Below, piece after piece: positions 1 through 6,461 of a stretch of DNA of 10,789 bases; position 1 is the first letter of the stretch, and every line of letters begins with the position of its first letter. Source of the stretch: JAWXCH01 sp034440595 (GTDB lineage Bacteria; Planctomycetota; Planctomycetia; Pirellulales; JALHPA01); the NCBI GenBank assembly GCA_034440595.1, contig JAWXCH010000002.1, forward strand, positions 1-10,789, read 5' to 3'. A program made the position numbers and the translations under genes. Below the pieces are notes generated by a model, which worked only from the letters and a program-made list of their open reading frames with translations, was not told the DNA's origin and ran no database searches.

Positions 1-94
1 CAGGAACGCAGTTACGTTCAGTTACGGAGTACAAACCTTACCCCGACAGGGACTTCCACCCTGCTGATTCAATTCACTTGCAAACGCACTAGCA

Positions 95-111
95 GGCACC
101 GTCCCGGTGCC
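95..111. repeat. 7-3-7 palindrome
   Basis: GGCACCG-TCC-CGGTGCC is a perfect 7-bp inverted repeat around a 3-nt loop. No T-tract follows on either strand, so it is not a canonical terminator. It shares its architecture, the outer GGCA/TGCC and the TCC loop with the palindrome at 225-241 (read on the minus strand), which suggests one family of interspersed elements. Confidence 0.7.
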
Positions 112-224
112 GTAGCCTTTGGCGAGTTGAGGTGCTTTGACGAGTGCGGGGGAAGCTCGAGGTAGATTAAATTAGCGATTGCAGAGCATGCTGGAGTGTA
201 GGCCGAACTCCAATGAGGTTTAAC

Positions 225-241
225 GGCATGGGGACCATGCC
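225..241. repeat. 7-3-7 palindrome just upstream of the sigma gene
   Basis: GGCATGG-GGA-CCATGCC is a perfect inverted repeat; on the minus strand it reads GGCATGG-TCC-CCATGCC. It ends 20 nt before the sigma-factor ATG, so in an mRNA it would form a hairpin in the 5' leader close to the start codon. It may be a family repeat, a leader structure or both; sequence alone does not decide. Confidence 0.65.
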
Positions 242-261
242 TACTACGTTATTGTTTACCC

Positions 262-897
262 ATGTCCGAAATTGACACCCTACTCATCGATCGCATTGCC
301 AGTGGCGAAACTGCCGCCTGGAACGAACTGATTGCGCGCTTCGAGGGTCGGCTGCTCGGGTTCGTCGAAAGTCGCTTGCGCCGGCGCGATGTCAGCGAAG
401 ATGTCGTGCAGGAGACGTTCATCGGTTTTCTCACCAGCTTGCCCAACTACGATCGCGCGCGACCGCTGGAGAGCTATTTGTTCTCAATCGCCGCGCACAA
501 GATGACCGATCACCTGCGGCGCGAAGGCCGCCGCCCGGCATTGGTATTGTCTCAAGGAGCAACCAGCGACACCGATTGGAATCTCCCCTCCAAAGATCGC
601 CCGGCCAGCGTGGTGCTGCGCAGTGGCGAGCGACGGCGCATTGAAGCCGACGCGCTAGGTTGTGCCCTGGCCGAGCAGATCGCACGCTGGCAAGAGCGCG
701 GTGAATGGGACAAGATCAAATGTGCTGAACTACTGCTAGTGCGCGGCTTGCCGAATAAAGAGGTGGCACTGGAACTGGGCCTCAGCGAGCAGGCGGTGGC
801 GAATCAAAAGTTTGAGCTGCTGGCACGACTTCGCACGGCGCTGCGCAAGCAGGAGTTGAGCGAAGAGGTCTTTCCGGAGTTGTACGAAGCGACGTGA
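262..897 (+). CDS. ECF-like RNA polymerase sigma factor
   Basis: A 211-residue cytoplasmic sigma-70-family factor expected to direct RNA polymerase to a small regulon. Region 2 covers about residues 20-91: a helix with DVVQETF (47-53), as in core-binding region 2.2, and a basic region 2.3/2.4 helix with DHLRREGRR (83-91). A variable linker rich in Ser, Asp and Pro (about 92-120) leads to region 4 (about 150-195), whose helix-turn-helix lies at about 165-191 (NKEVALELGLSEQAVANQKF). The length fits a two-domain ECF factor without region 3. The ATG at 262 gives the expected distance to region 2, but no clear Shine-Dalgarno sequence precedes it. A small Cys/His protein follows on the same strand and could be its antagonist, although a repeat element of about 200 bp lies between them. 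The ECF subgroup and target promoters cannot be named from sequence alone. Confidence 0.9.
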   Translation: MSEIDTLLIDRIASGETAAWNELIARFEGRLLGFVESRLRRRDVSEDVVQETFIGFLTSLPNYDRARPLESYLFSIAAHKMTDHLRREGRRPALVLSQGATSDTDWNLPSKDRPASVVLRSGERRRIEADALGCALAEQIARWQERGEWDKIKCAELLLVRGLPNKEVALELGLSEQAVANQKFELLARLRTALRKQELSEEVFPELYEAT

Positions 898-908
898 TTG
901 AAAGAAGC

Positions 909-1110
909 TTTTACCGCAGAGGCCGCGGAGCAGAACGCAGAGAATGTCCTCATCGTCCAATGTCGTTCTACCTCAAACGTGGTCGATAACTCTTAGATAG
1001 CAATGAAGTATTCAATTTAGGAACGGACACGGTTAGACTAGATGAACAGGATGGAACTCCAATCTCTGCGCTTCCTTCGCGCTCTTTGCGTCCTCTGCGG
1101 TGAATAATAA
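909..1110. repeat. Composite interspersed repeat with inverted CGCAGAG-rich ends
   Basis: The left end (913-944) begins ACCGCAGAGG and continues with CGCAGAG-type motifs. The right end (about 1062-1101) is its inverted copy, finishing CCTCTGCGGT. Read outside-in, the arms align over about 32 and 39 nt with one short gap. The centre (about 945-1061) includes GATGAACAGGATGG, a motif I recall beside such CGCAGAG repeats in unrelated bacterial genomes. No transposase is encoded. The element fills most of the gap between the sigma gene and the next gene. It is either a MITE-like or REP-like non-autonomous element, or two separate arrayed repeats in opposite orientation. Confidence 0.7.
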
Positions 1111-1149
1111 TCTGTGAAGCAATTTTGTTCGAGGATTTTAAACCAGTCC

Positions 1150-1560
1150 ATGCCAGCAATTTTTACCACTGCCGAGCTTGAGAGCTACCTGGACGAGGCG
1201 TTGTCCGTCGAGCGGATGACCGCCATTGAAGCGGCGCTACGGAGTGAACCGGCGCTGGTCCGACAACTCATCGAAATCAACGGTCGCCGCGACGCCGGGG
1301 TGCATTCCCTGGGCGAAATCTGGCGACGTGGGCGGATGACCTGCCCGCAACGTTCGCAGTGGGGTAGCTATCTGCTGGACGTGTTGCCCGAGCCTCAGAT
1401 GGAGTACCTTCGGTTTCATTTGCAGACGATTGGTTGTCGCTACTGTCAGGCGAATCTGGCGGACTTGCAGCGACAGCAGGCGGAAACGACGGATGTACAA
1501 CAACGCCGGCGGAGAAAATATTTTGAGTCAAGTGCCGGGTATTTGCGCGTGCAGGATTGA
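1150..1560 (+). CDS. Small Cys/His protein, putative zinc-binding anti-sigma factor
   Basis: A 136-residue protein with no signal peptide or membrane segment, so probably cytoplasmic. The N-terminal half (about 8-45) is helical and acidic (ELESYLDEALS..IEAALRSEP), similar in style to the helices of anti-sigma and zf-HC2 proteins. The second half has Cys65, then FHLQTIGCRYCQANL with His90, Cys96 and Cys99, which could form a Cys/His zinc site. The spacing is H-x5-C-x2-C, not the classical H-x3-C-x2-C of ZAS anti-sigma factors. I chose ATG 1150; an in-frame GTG at 1114 would add 12 residues but would start right beside the repeat element and lacks a ribosome site, while a GAGGA lies at 1131-1135, rather far upstream of 1150. 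The role is inferred from the neighbouring sigma factor and the Cys/His pattern. It could also be a conserved planctomycete protein of other function. Confidence 0.7.
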   Translation: MPAIFTTAELESYLDEALSVERMTAIEAALRSEPALVRQLIEINGRRDAGVHSLGEIWRRGRMTCPQRSQWGSYLLDVLPEPQMEYLRFHLQTIGCRYCQANLADLQRQQAETTDVQQRRRRKYFESSAGYLRVQD

Positions 1561-1584
1561 TTGGCGGTAGTGGCCCTCTTCTGT

Positions 1585-1690
1585 AAATAATAAATGGCAA
1601 ATAATTGATAACAAATAACAAATCGTATTACGACGAGGATTGCTCCAACTATTTGTCATTTGTTATCAATCATTGATTATTTGTTATTGA
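1585..1690. repeat. AT-rich imperfect inverted repeat, arms about 39 bp
   Basis: The left arm (1585-1623) and right arm (1651-1690) are inverted copies with a few mismatches and one short gap, around a 27-nt spacer (1624-1650). Both arms are built from ATAACAAAT/AAATAAT-type motifs, with TTGATAACAAAT shared exactly in inverted form. The base composition is far more AT-rich than the flanking genes. It could be a MITE-like remnant or a long hairpin at the end of converging transcripts. Confidence 0.75.
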
Positions 1691-1747
1691 TACGCTGTTG
1701 GGAGTAGCGCAGGTGAGTGTAGAAAGCAGAGCATTGCCAAGAACTGG

Positions 1748-1767
1748 ATTCCCGCATTCGCGGGAAT
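1748..1767. repeat. dRS3-like palindrome
   Basis: ATTCCCGCATTCGCGGGAAT is an 8-bp perfect inverted repeat with a 4-nt loop. It fits the ATTCCC-N8-GGGAAT pattern described for the neisserial dRS3 repeats; similar 'GGATTCCCGC..GCGGGAATGAC' units are scattered through many genomes. No poly-T follows, so a terminator role is unlikely. Confidence 0.7.
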
Positions 1768-1787
1768 GACAGGCGCGCGGAATGGCA

Positions 1788-1840
1788 GACCCTCACCCAC
1801 CGCTTGGGCGTCGACATCTTCCGCAAGCGGGAGAGGTGAA
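1788..1840. repeat. Degraded CCCTCACCC / GCAAGCGGGAGAGG repeat
   Basis: CCCTCACCC at the left and CCGCAAGCGGGAGAGG at the right match the two ends of a repeat I know from memory, in which CTCTCCCGC pairs with GCGGGAGAG around AA. Here the left half of the hairpin is eroded (ATCTTCCGC), leaving about 6 bp including a wobble. It is probably an old, diverged copy. Confidence 0.5.
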
Positions 1841-1883
1841 GATCAGATGCCACCATTGTCCAATATGGTGCGTTTCGCGCACT

Positions 1884-3323
1884 CTACTTGCCTGCCGCTT
1901 TCTTCGCCGCGCGCTTAGTGCGGAAGGCGTCGCGTTCGGCTTTGCCATCCGCACGAGGGTGATTCACCGTCGGCAACAGTTTAGCTAGCTCTGCTTTTTT
2001 GTCCGCGTGCTCTGACTTTTCGGCCAGATTCGTCCATTCGTACGGATCCTGCGCATGATCGTAAAGTTCTTCGCCACCATCTGCATAACGCGTGTAGCGC
2101 CAGTCACCGAAGCGAACCGAGTGGTTGCTTTGCAGATAGGTGGTGATGCCACCTTGCGGCCACGGGGCAGCCGGATCCGTCAGTAACGGCCGCAGACTTT
2201 TTCCCTCGACATGTTTTGGTGTTGGGATATCGCACAGATCGGTCAGCGTCGGATAGATCGACATAAAATCGACCGGCGTGGTGCAGCGTGTGTCTGGTTT
2301 GGTGAGGCCAGGGACAACCCAGATGAACGGAGCACGAGTGGTTTCTTCCCAAAGTGCCGACTTGCGCCAATGTTCCTTTTCACCGAAATGCCACCCGTGA
2401 TCTCCCCAGAGAACGACGATCGTGTTGTCGGCCTGACCGCTTTTCTCCAGGCCATCCAGCAATCGCCCGACCATCGCATCGGCAAAGGAGACGGTGGCAA
2501 GATAACCTTGCACGGCTTCTTTCCAACGGCCTGACTCCAGTATCTGGCGATGGTCTCTATCCGATTTGGCAAACTGCCGACCGATTGGCGGTACATCATC
2601 CAGATCATTCTTGGTGACCGGTGGCAGCTCGATCTTTTCCAACGGGTGCATGTCAAAGTACTTGCGTGGCACATACCAGGGCAGGTGTGGCTTGTGAATG
2701 CCGATGGTCAACAACAGCGGTTTGTCATGCGGCTTGTTGAGCTGCTCAATGCCATAGTCGACCACTTTGAAATCGTTCATGGCCGAGTCTTCGCAGTCGA
2801 TCGGGGCAAACACGATATCCCCCACCCCGTCCGGTTGAGCAGGATGCTGGTCAGGCCCCAGGTGCGGTTGGAAATCATCCCATTCGGTCGGTCGGTTCAT
2901 TTTGCCGTGGTAGATCTTTCCAGCCCCGGCGGTGTAGTAACCGGCATTACGAAAAGCAGTGACCAGTGTCCGCTCCGGCCCGATGGCTTTGCGCCAGTCG
3001 GGACCGTTGTCATAGATGCCGGTCGTGCCCGGTCGCATGCCAGACATGACCGCTGCGCGAGACGGATTGCAAACCGGCGCGGCGCAGTACCCGTGCGTAA
3101 AGGTCATGCCGCGCGCGGCGAGGCGGTCGATATTGGGTGTGATGGTTTGATTGTTTCGGTGCAGGTGGCCAACCCAGTGGTTCAGATCATCGAGAACGAT
3201 GAACAGGACGTTGGGGTGCTTGGCTGGTTTTGATTCGGAAGGTGTTTCGGCTGCCGCAAGGCTGGCCGCTGCGAAGAACAGAACTACGGGTGCGACAATT
3301 CGCCCAAGAAACAATGGGGACAT
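1884..3323 (-). CDS. Secreted sulfatase, iduronate-2-sulfatase-like
   Basis: A 479-residue sulfatase of the alkaline-phosphatase superfamily, expected to hydrolyse sulfate esters of a polysaccharide outside the cytoplasm. Residues 1-25 form a signal peptide (hydrophobic 9-24, ending SLAAA). The metal-binding DD is at 45-46. The signature CNPSR is at 85-89; Cys85 would need conversion to formylglycine by a maturase not in this window. Further family features are GKIYH (135-139), HKPH (210-213) and GDHGWHFGEK (307-316), which carries Asp308 and His309. The HKPHLPW and GDHGWHFGEK wording is typical of iduronate-2-sulfatase/choline-sulfatase-type enzymes. All expected active-site positions appear intact. 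The C-terminus is Lys/Ala-rich (KRAAKKAAGK). A terminator lies between it and the upstream minus-strand gene, so it probably has its own promoter. The true substrate is unknown; carrageenan, fucoidan or glycosaminoglycan fragments are all possible. Confidence 0.93.
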   Translation of the reverse strand: MSPLFLGRIVAPVVLFFAAASLAAAETPSESKPAKHPNVLFIVLDDLNHWVGHLHRNNQTITPNIDRLAARGMTFTHGYCAAPVCNPSRAAVMSGMRPGTTGIYDNGPDWRKAIGPERTLVTAFRNAGYYTAGAGKIYHGKMNRPTEWDDFQPHLGPDQHPAQPDGVGDIVFAPIDCEDSAMNDFKVVDYGIEQLNKPHDKPLLLTIGIHKPHLPWYVPRKYFDMHPLEKIELPPVTKNDLDDVPPIGRQFAKSDRDHRQILESGRWKEAVQGYLATVSFADAMVGRLLDGLEKSGQADNTIVVLWGDHGWHFGEKEHWRKSALWEETTRAPFIWVVPGLTKPDTRCTTPVDFMSIYPTLTDLCDIPTPKHVEGKSLRPLLTDPAAPWPQGGITTYLQSNHSVRFGDWRYTRYADGGEELYDHAQDPYEWTNLAEKSEHADKKAELAKLLPTVNHPRADGKAERDAFRTKRAAKKAAGK

Positions 3324-3406
3324 CGGTTGTTGCCTGTTGAGTCGTATATGTAGTAGAAGAAAGCAATACGACCACTATAGCCACCGCAGTGCCGCAAAGA
3401 AATGAT

Positions 3407-3416
3407 TTTGCGCAAA
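3407..3416. promoter_or_regulatory. Palindrome TTTGCGCAAA upstream of the sulfatase
   Basis: A perfect 10-bp palindrome lying 84 bp upstream of the sulfatase ATG, between the terminator and the sulfatase leader. It could be a regulator site. No convincing -35/-10 pair was found nearby, although a TATAGT lies between it and the gene on the minus strand. Short palindromes arise by chance, so this is tentative. Confidence 0.25.
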
Positions 3417-3421
3417 TAATC

Positions 3422-3457
3422 AAAAGACCCCTCGCCGCACGAATCACAGGCGGGGGG
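3422..3457 (-). terminator. Rho-independent terminator of the kinase-like gene
   Basis: Read on the minus strand, CCCCCCGCC pairs with GGCGAGGGG (9 bp including one G-U) around a 12-nt loop and is followed at once by TCTTTT. It lies about 50 nt after the stop codon of the 983-residue protein and before the sulfatase. It should separate the two minus-strand genes into different transcripts. Confidence 0.75.
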
Positions 3458-3477
3458 CAGATCTAGAATGGACTAAC

Positions 3478-3494
3478 CGAGTTCTTGGAACTCG
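3478..3494. repeat. 7-3-7 palindrome after the kinase-like gene
   Basis: CGAGTTC-TTG-GAACTCG is a perfect 7-bp stem with a 3-nt loop, 15 nt past the stop codon on the minus strand and upstream of the stronger terminator. No T-run follows, so it probably acts, if at all, as an mRNA 3'-end stabiliser. Its arms differ from the GGCA..TGCC palindromes at the left edge. Confidence 0.5.
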
Positions 3495-3509
3495 CGATCT
3501 GGGAGGCGA

Positions 3510-6461
3510 TTACTTCCCTTGCTTTTGCAAAGCTCTGAACAAAGCGGTCGTTTGATCGCTGACCGATTTTCCTTTGACCTTGGCGAAGTCGACCGGCGTC
3601 AGATTCGCCTGTAGCGCCGGATAGCCGCCCAGCTTGATCAGCTCGCCAGCCTCTTTGAAGGTGAACCGAGACTTGGAAGCAATCGAATTCCCGCTTGCCT
3701 CCAAAAGGTAGGTCGCCGGATCGCCCGCCAACAGGAACTTCAGTTTGGGATCGCCGCCAAAGCGCTTGTATTCAGCCCAGGTGCGCAGGGTCTTGTACGT
3801 CTCCTCGTCGTACGCGCGAGTCAACTCGTTGGTCACCTTTTCCTTGCTGTCGCCAATGAAGGTCGCGATATCCTGCAAATCGGCCTGTAGCTCAACAAAG
3901 TGCTGCTTTTGGAACGTGTCCTTGTCTGGCTTGTTTTTGAGAATACGAGCTTGCAGCTTGATCGGGTATCTCGAATCAACGCCCAACTGTCTCTTAACCG
4001 CATTTTCGGCGCTCTTTTCGCCCAGCTTGGCCAACTCTTGGCGAAGGGTCAGCATGTCATCCACAGCTTGCTGGATGGCGGCATCCAGTTCTTGTTCGTT
4101 CTTAGCATTCATGATGTCCAAAAATCCCTCGGCATAGAGCGTCGAAATTTCGGAGATCGTCAACTGCGGTGCCGCTTTCTTCAGGAACTTAATACTGCGC
4201 CGGGTGAGGTCCAGCGTGTCGTCATCCAGCGTGTTATTCAGGTCTGGTGCGTCCTCGACCATATCCTGATACCCAGCCTTCATACCGGCCACGATCTTGT
4301 CGGGATCCATGGCGGAGATCTGCTGCAAGATCTTGTCGGAAAACTTTTGCTGAGCCTGTGGTAATTGTGGAATCAGTGCCTGACCGGATACTGCAATGGA
4401 CGGGTTGTTGATGTCGCATTTGATCAGCGATCCCATCGCTGTGCAGCTTTCATTGTAGAAGGCCTTGGTCGGCAGCATCTGTCCGGCGTCAATCGGTACC
4501 AGCGTAGGATTGTCCGAAGTGCCACTGACCATCAGGTTCTCAGCATGACGATCGGCATTTAGCGTAATGAAGTCCAGTAGCGCGATCTTATCGACATCAT
4601 CCTTGGGGATGGCGTTCAATCGCTTCGTCAGTTCAGCTTTGTCGGTGATATCAAAAAGTTGCTTGGCACTGGAAGGTTGACCAGGAGTGAGGGTAACCGC
4701 TTGCTGGAGCGCACCGGTGCGCTTGGTAGCATGCGACTTGGTGCCATTCTTGAAGGCATCGTCTTCCAACTGCATTGGAACAGTCGGCAAGACCCCCAGA
4801 TCCAGTCCCAGTTCGCTCTTCAGCAGATCGTTCATCTTGCTGGCAAGTACTTCACGAGCGGTGCCACCTCCTTCGGGCAAATCTAGATTCGGACGAGCTT
4901 CACCCTGCACGCTTTTAAAGATAAACGCCGGCTTGCCGTCAGGGTTGTTAATGAAGAACGAATCAGACTCACCTTTGCTCTTGGGGGGCTTGGCTCCACC
5001 GTTACCGAGCAGGATCTGCGCCTTGTCACCGGTGGTGGGATTCACAATGGATGACAACTCCTGCTGTGCCTTTTGGGTCAGCGCATTACGAGCAGCCAGA
5101 ATGGTCCTGTCGCAGAAGGCGCGAATGGCCGGGTCCAGGAAAGAGAATTTGAGCATGCTTTCCAGCGATTCGATCGATGCAGGAGTCACTTCTCCTTGCT
5201 TCGTCAGGCCGTCGACCACCTGAGCAATCCCCTGGATGCGTGTGGAGAGATCAGTCACCTGATTCTTGCTGACCGAGATACGGGTGATAATCTTCTGACA
5301 TTCGGCAACGCGGTTTTTGCCTTCCTTCGTCAGCGGGTTCTTGTGCTTGCGCAGGTATTCGTTGGCGGCGGTCTCTGTGGCAGTAACTGCCTGGTCGAAC
5401 TGAGCGAGCGTGGCCGCTCCCTTTTTGGCCTGGTCCACTAGCCCGGTCAGTGTTTTTAATTCATCAACCACCACCTTCAGGCTGGAATCATTTACGTCCA
5501 CGGATTGCTCAATCGCAGTGATGACCGCGTCGTCAAAGGGTGGCTTGAAGTCCTTGAGTGTTCCGTTCAACTCAGTCACTTTCTTTTCGACCACATTGCT
5601 CTTGGTCGCCAATTGCTTCCGGCGAGATGTGCGCTGCGCGTCACGATTGGATTGGGCAACCCTTTCGTTGGACCGTGCCAACTTGCGATCGTTTTGCGTC
5701 TTGGTCTTGACCGCCGTGAGAATGTCCAGCTCCGCCTTCTTTTGCTCTGGAGTCAGTGCGGTGTCCTTGTTGACCTGCTTGACTGTCGTAGCGATCTGAT
5801 CGAGCAGCTTGTCGTAGGCAGCCAATTTTGGCTTCAACGGAACATTGGCAGTGCTGACCTGTTGGAGTTTGGTGTTCCACTCTTGAATGGACGTGAATTT
5901 GCCGCTTGATTTTGGTGCTTGTGTGGTCGGACGTGGAGGGACTTTGGGCTTATTCAGATCTTCAGTACTACTTTCCGATGACGTGTCCGAATCATTACCG
6001 TTATCCAAATTCCCCTCACCACTGTCACTGGAAACGGTCCCTTTATCCAGCGTCCCTTCGCCACTGTCCTTTGGAGTACTGTCGCTGGGAGCATTGTTAC
6101 CCTCTTCATCCTCAACCACACGACCTTGACCGGGTTGAATCAGTTTGAAAACAGGATGGATCGTCAAGCCAGCGTTTTGCATAGCCAGCTTCTTGATAAC
6201 GCCTGCCAGCGAGCTGGCTGGCTCGGCATCGACTTCAAATACCAGTTTGTCGTCCTCCTGGTAGCAAACACCGCGCAGAACTTGCGAACTGCCGGATGAT
6301 TTTTTTGAGGCAGCGATGACCCCCATGGGTATTTTCTTCTTGGAGACGTGCAACGCTCCCTTGTTCAAGTCCCGACCGATCATCACGTAGTGAACTGGCT
6401 TGGTCTTGGCGGTACGCAGGCCGTTACGGAGTGCTTCGTCTACTTTGGAACCTGTTGACAT
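3510..6461 (-). CDS. Large modular protein with PI3/PI4-kinase-like catalytic core
   Basis: A 983-residue protein without signal peptide or membrane segment, so probably cytosolic or exported by an unrecognised route. Layout: an N-terminal folded domain (about 1-112; KKKIP at 41-45, DKLVFEVDAEP at 71-81); an acidic/serine linker (about 115-170) with two copies of DSGEG(T/N)LD(K/N)G; a proline-rich hinge (about 172-184); a long helical, Lys/Gln-rich section (about 190-480); then a kinase-like core (about 495-800). In the core, Lys516 (AFIFKSVQGE) fits the ATP-binding lysine, R536-E537 the conserved helix, D637-R-H-A-E-N642 the catalytic DRHxxN loop, and D658-A-G the metal-binding DxG. This order and spacing is that of PI3/PI4 kinases and related HipA-like or actin-fragmin kinases. 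The C-terminal 180 residues are unassigned. The start is supported by AAAGGT about 8-14 nt upstream. Whether it modifies lipid or protein is unknown. Confidence 0.75.
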   Translation of the reverse strand: MSTGSKVDEALRNGLRTAKTKPVHYVMIGRDLNKGALHVSKKKIPMGVIAASKKSSGSSQVLRGVCYQEDDKLVFEVDAEPASSLAGVIKKLAMQNAGLTIHPVFKLIQPGQGRVVEDEEGNNAPSDSTPKDSGEGTLDKGTVSSDSGEGNLDNGNDSDTSSESSTEDLNKPKVPPRPTTQAPKSSGKFTSIQEWNTKLQQVSTANVPLKPKLAAYDKLLDQIATTVKQVNKDTALTPEQKKAELDILTAVKTKTQNDRKLARSNERVAQSNRDAQRTSRRKQLATKSNVVEKKVTELNGTLKDFKPPFDDAVITAIEQSVDVNDSSLKVVVDELKTLTGLVDQAKKGAATLAQFDQAVTATETAANEYLRKHKNPLTKEGKNRVAECQKIITRISVSKNQVTDLSTRIQGIAQVVDGLTKQGEVTPASIESLESMLKFSFLDPAIRAFCDRTILAARNALTQKAQQELSSIVNPTTGDKAQILLGNGGAKPPKSKGESDSFFINNPDGKPAFIFKSVQGEARPNLDLPEGGGTAREVLASKMNDLLKSELGLDLGVLPTVPMQLEDDAFKNGTKSHATKRTGALQQAVTLTPGQPSSAKQLFDITDKAELTKRLNAIPKDDVDKIALLDFITLNADRHAENLMVSGTSDNPTLVPIDAGQMLPTKAFYNESCTAMGSLIKCDINNPSIAVSGQALIPQLPQAQQKFSDKILQQISAMDPDKIVAGMKAGYQDMVEDAPDLNNTLDDDTLDLTRRSIKFLKKAAPQLTISEISTLYAEGFLDIMNAKNEQELDAAIQQAVDDMLTLRQELAKLGEKSAENAVKRQLGVDSRYPIKLQARILKNKPDKDTFQKQHFVELQADLQDIATFIGDSKEKVTNELTRAYDEETYKTLRTWAEYKRFGGDPKLKFLLAGDPATYLLEASGNSIASKSRFTFKEAGELIKLGGYPALQANLTPVDFAKVKGKSVSDQTTALFRALQKQGK
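6001..6068. repeat. Intragenic direct repeat, 42-bp period
   Basis: Two 26-bp units, 6001-6026 and 6043-6068, agree at about 21 positions and sit 42 bp apart, which is 14 codons. They encode the two DSGEG(T/N)LD(K/N)G copies in the linker of the kinase-like protein. Such in-frame duplications can change linker length between strains. Confidence 0.7.

Larger units (their letters stand above)
1..261. other. Non-coding leader region with two short palindromes
   Basis: No convincing coding region lies before the sigma-factor gene. The stretch holds two perfect palindromes of 7-bp arms and a 3-nt loop (95-111 and 225-241, listed separately). No clear -35/-10 pair or Shine-Dalgarno sequence precedes the ATG at 262; the bases just before it are T-rich. 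Any gene to the left ends before the window. Confidence 0.6.
1561..1883. other. Non-coding region packed with three repeat types
   Basis: This stretch between two convergent genes shows no credible coding region. It holds an AT-rich inverted repeat (1585-1690), a dRS3-like palindrome (1748-1767) and a degraded CCCTCACCC/GCAAGCGGGAGAGG repeat (about 1788-1840). A weak hairpin GTGCG-TTTCG-CGCAC (1868-1882) lies next to the sulfatase stop codon but has no T-tract on the minus strand. No strong intrinsic terminator is visible for either convergent gene. Confidence 0.65.

Noticed and set aside
968..1159. Minus-strand open frame of 63 codons starting near 1159
   Set aside because: It translates the CGCAGAG repeat (HRRGRKEREGSAEIG). 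Such peptides are familiar spurious calls produced by this repeat, and it has no ribosome site or domain.
1585..1840. CRISPR-like array
   Set aside because: The repeats are of three different kinds, inverted and not evenly spaced direct copies, and no cas gene is present.
1868..1882. Hairpin GTGCG-TTTCG-CGCAC as sulfatase terminator
   Set aside because: The stem is only 5 bp and no T-tract follows on the minus strand.
2550..3233. Plus-strand open frame of 227 codons across the sulfatase gene
   Set aside because: It is antisense to a sulfatase with all active-site motifs and shows no recognisable domain.
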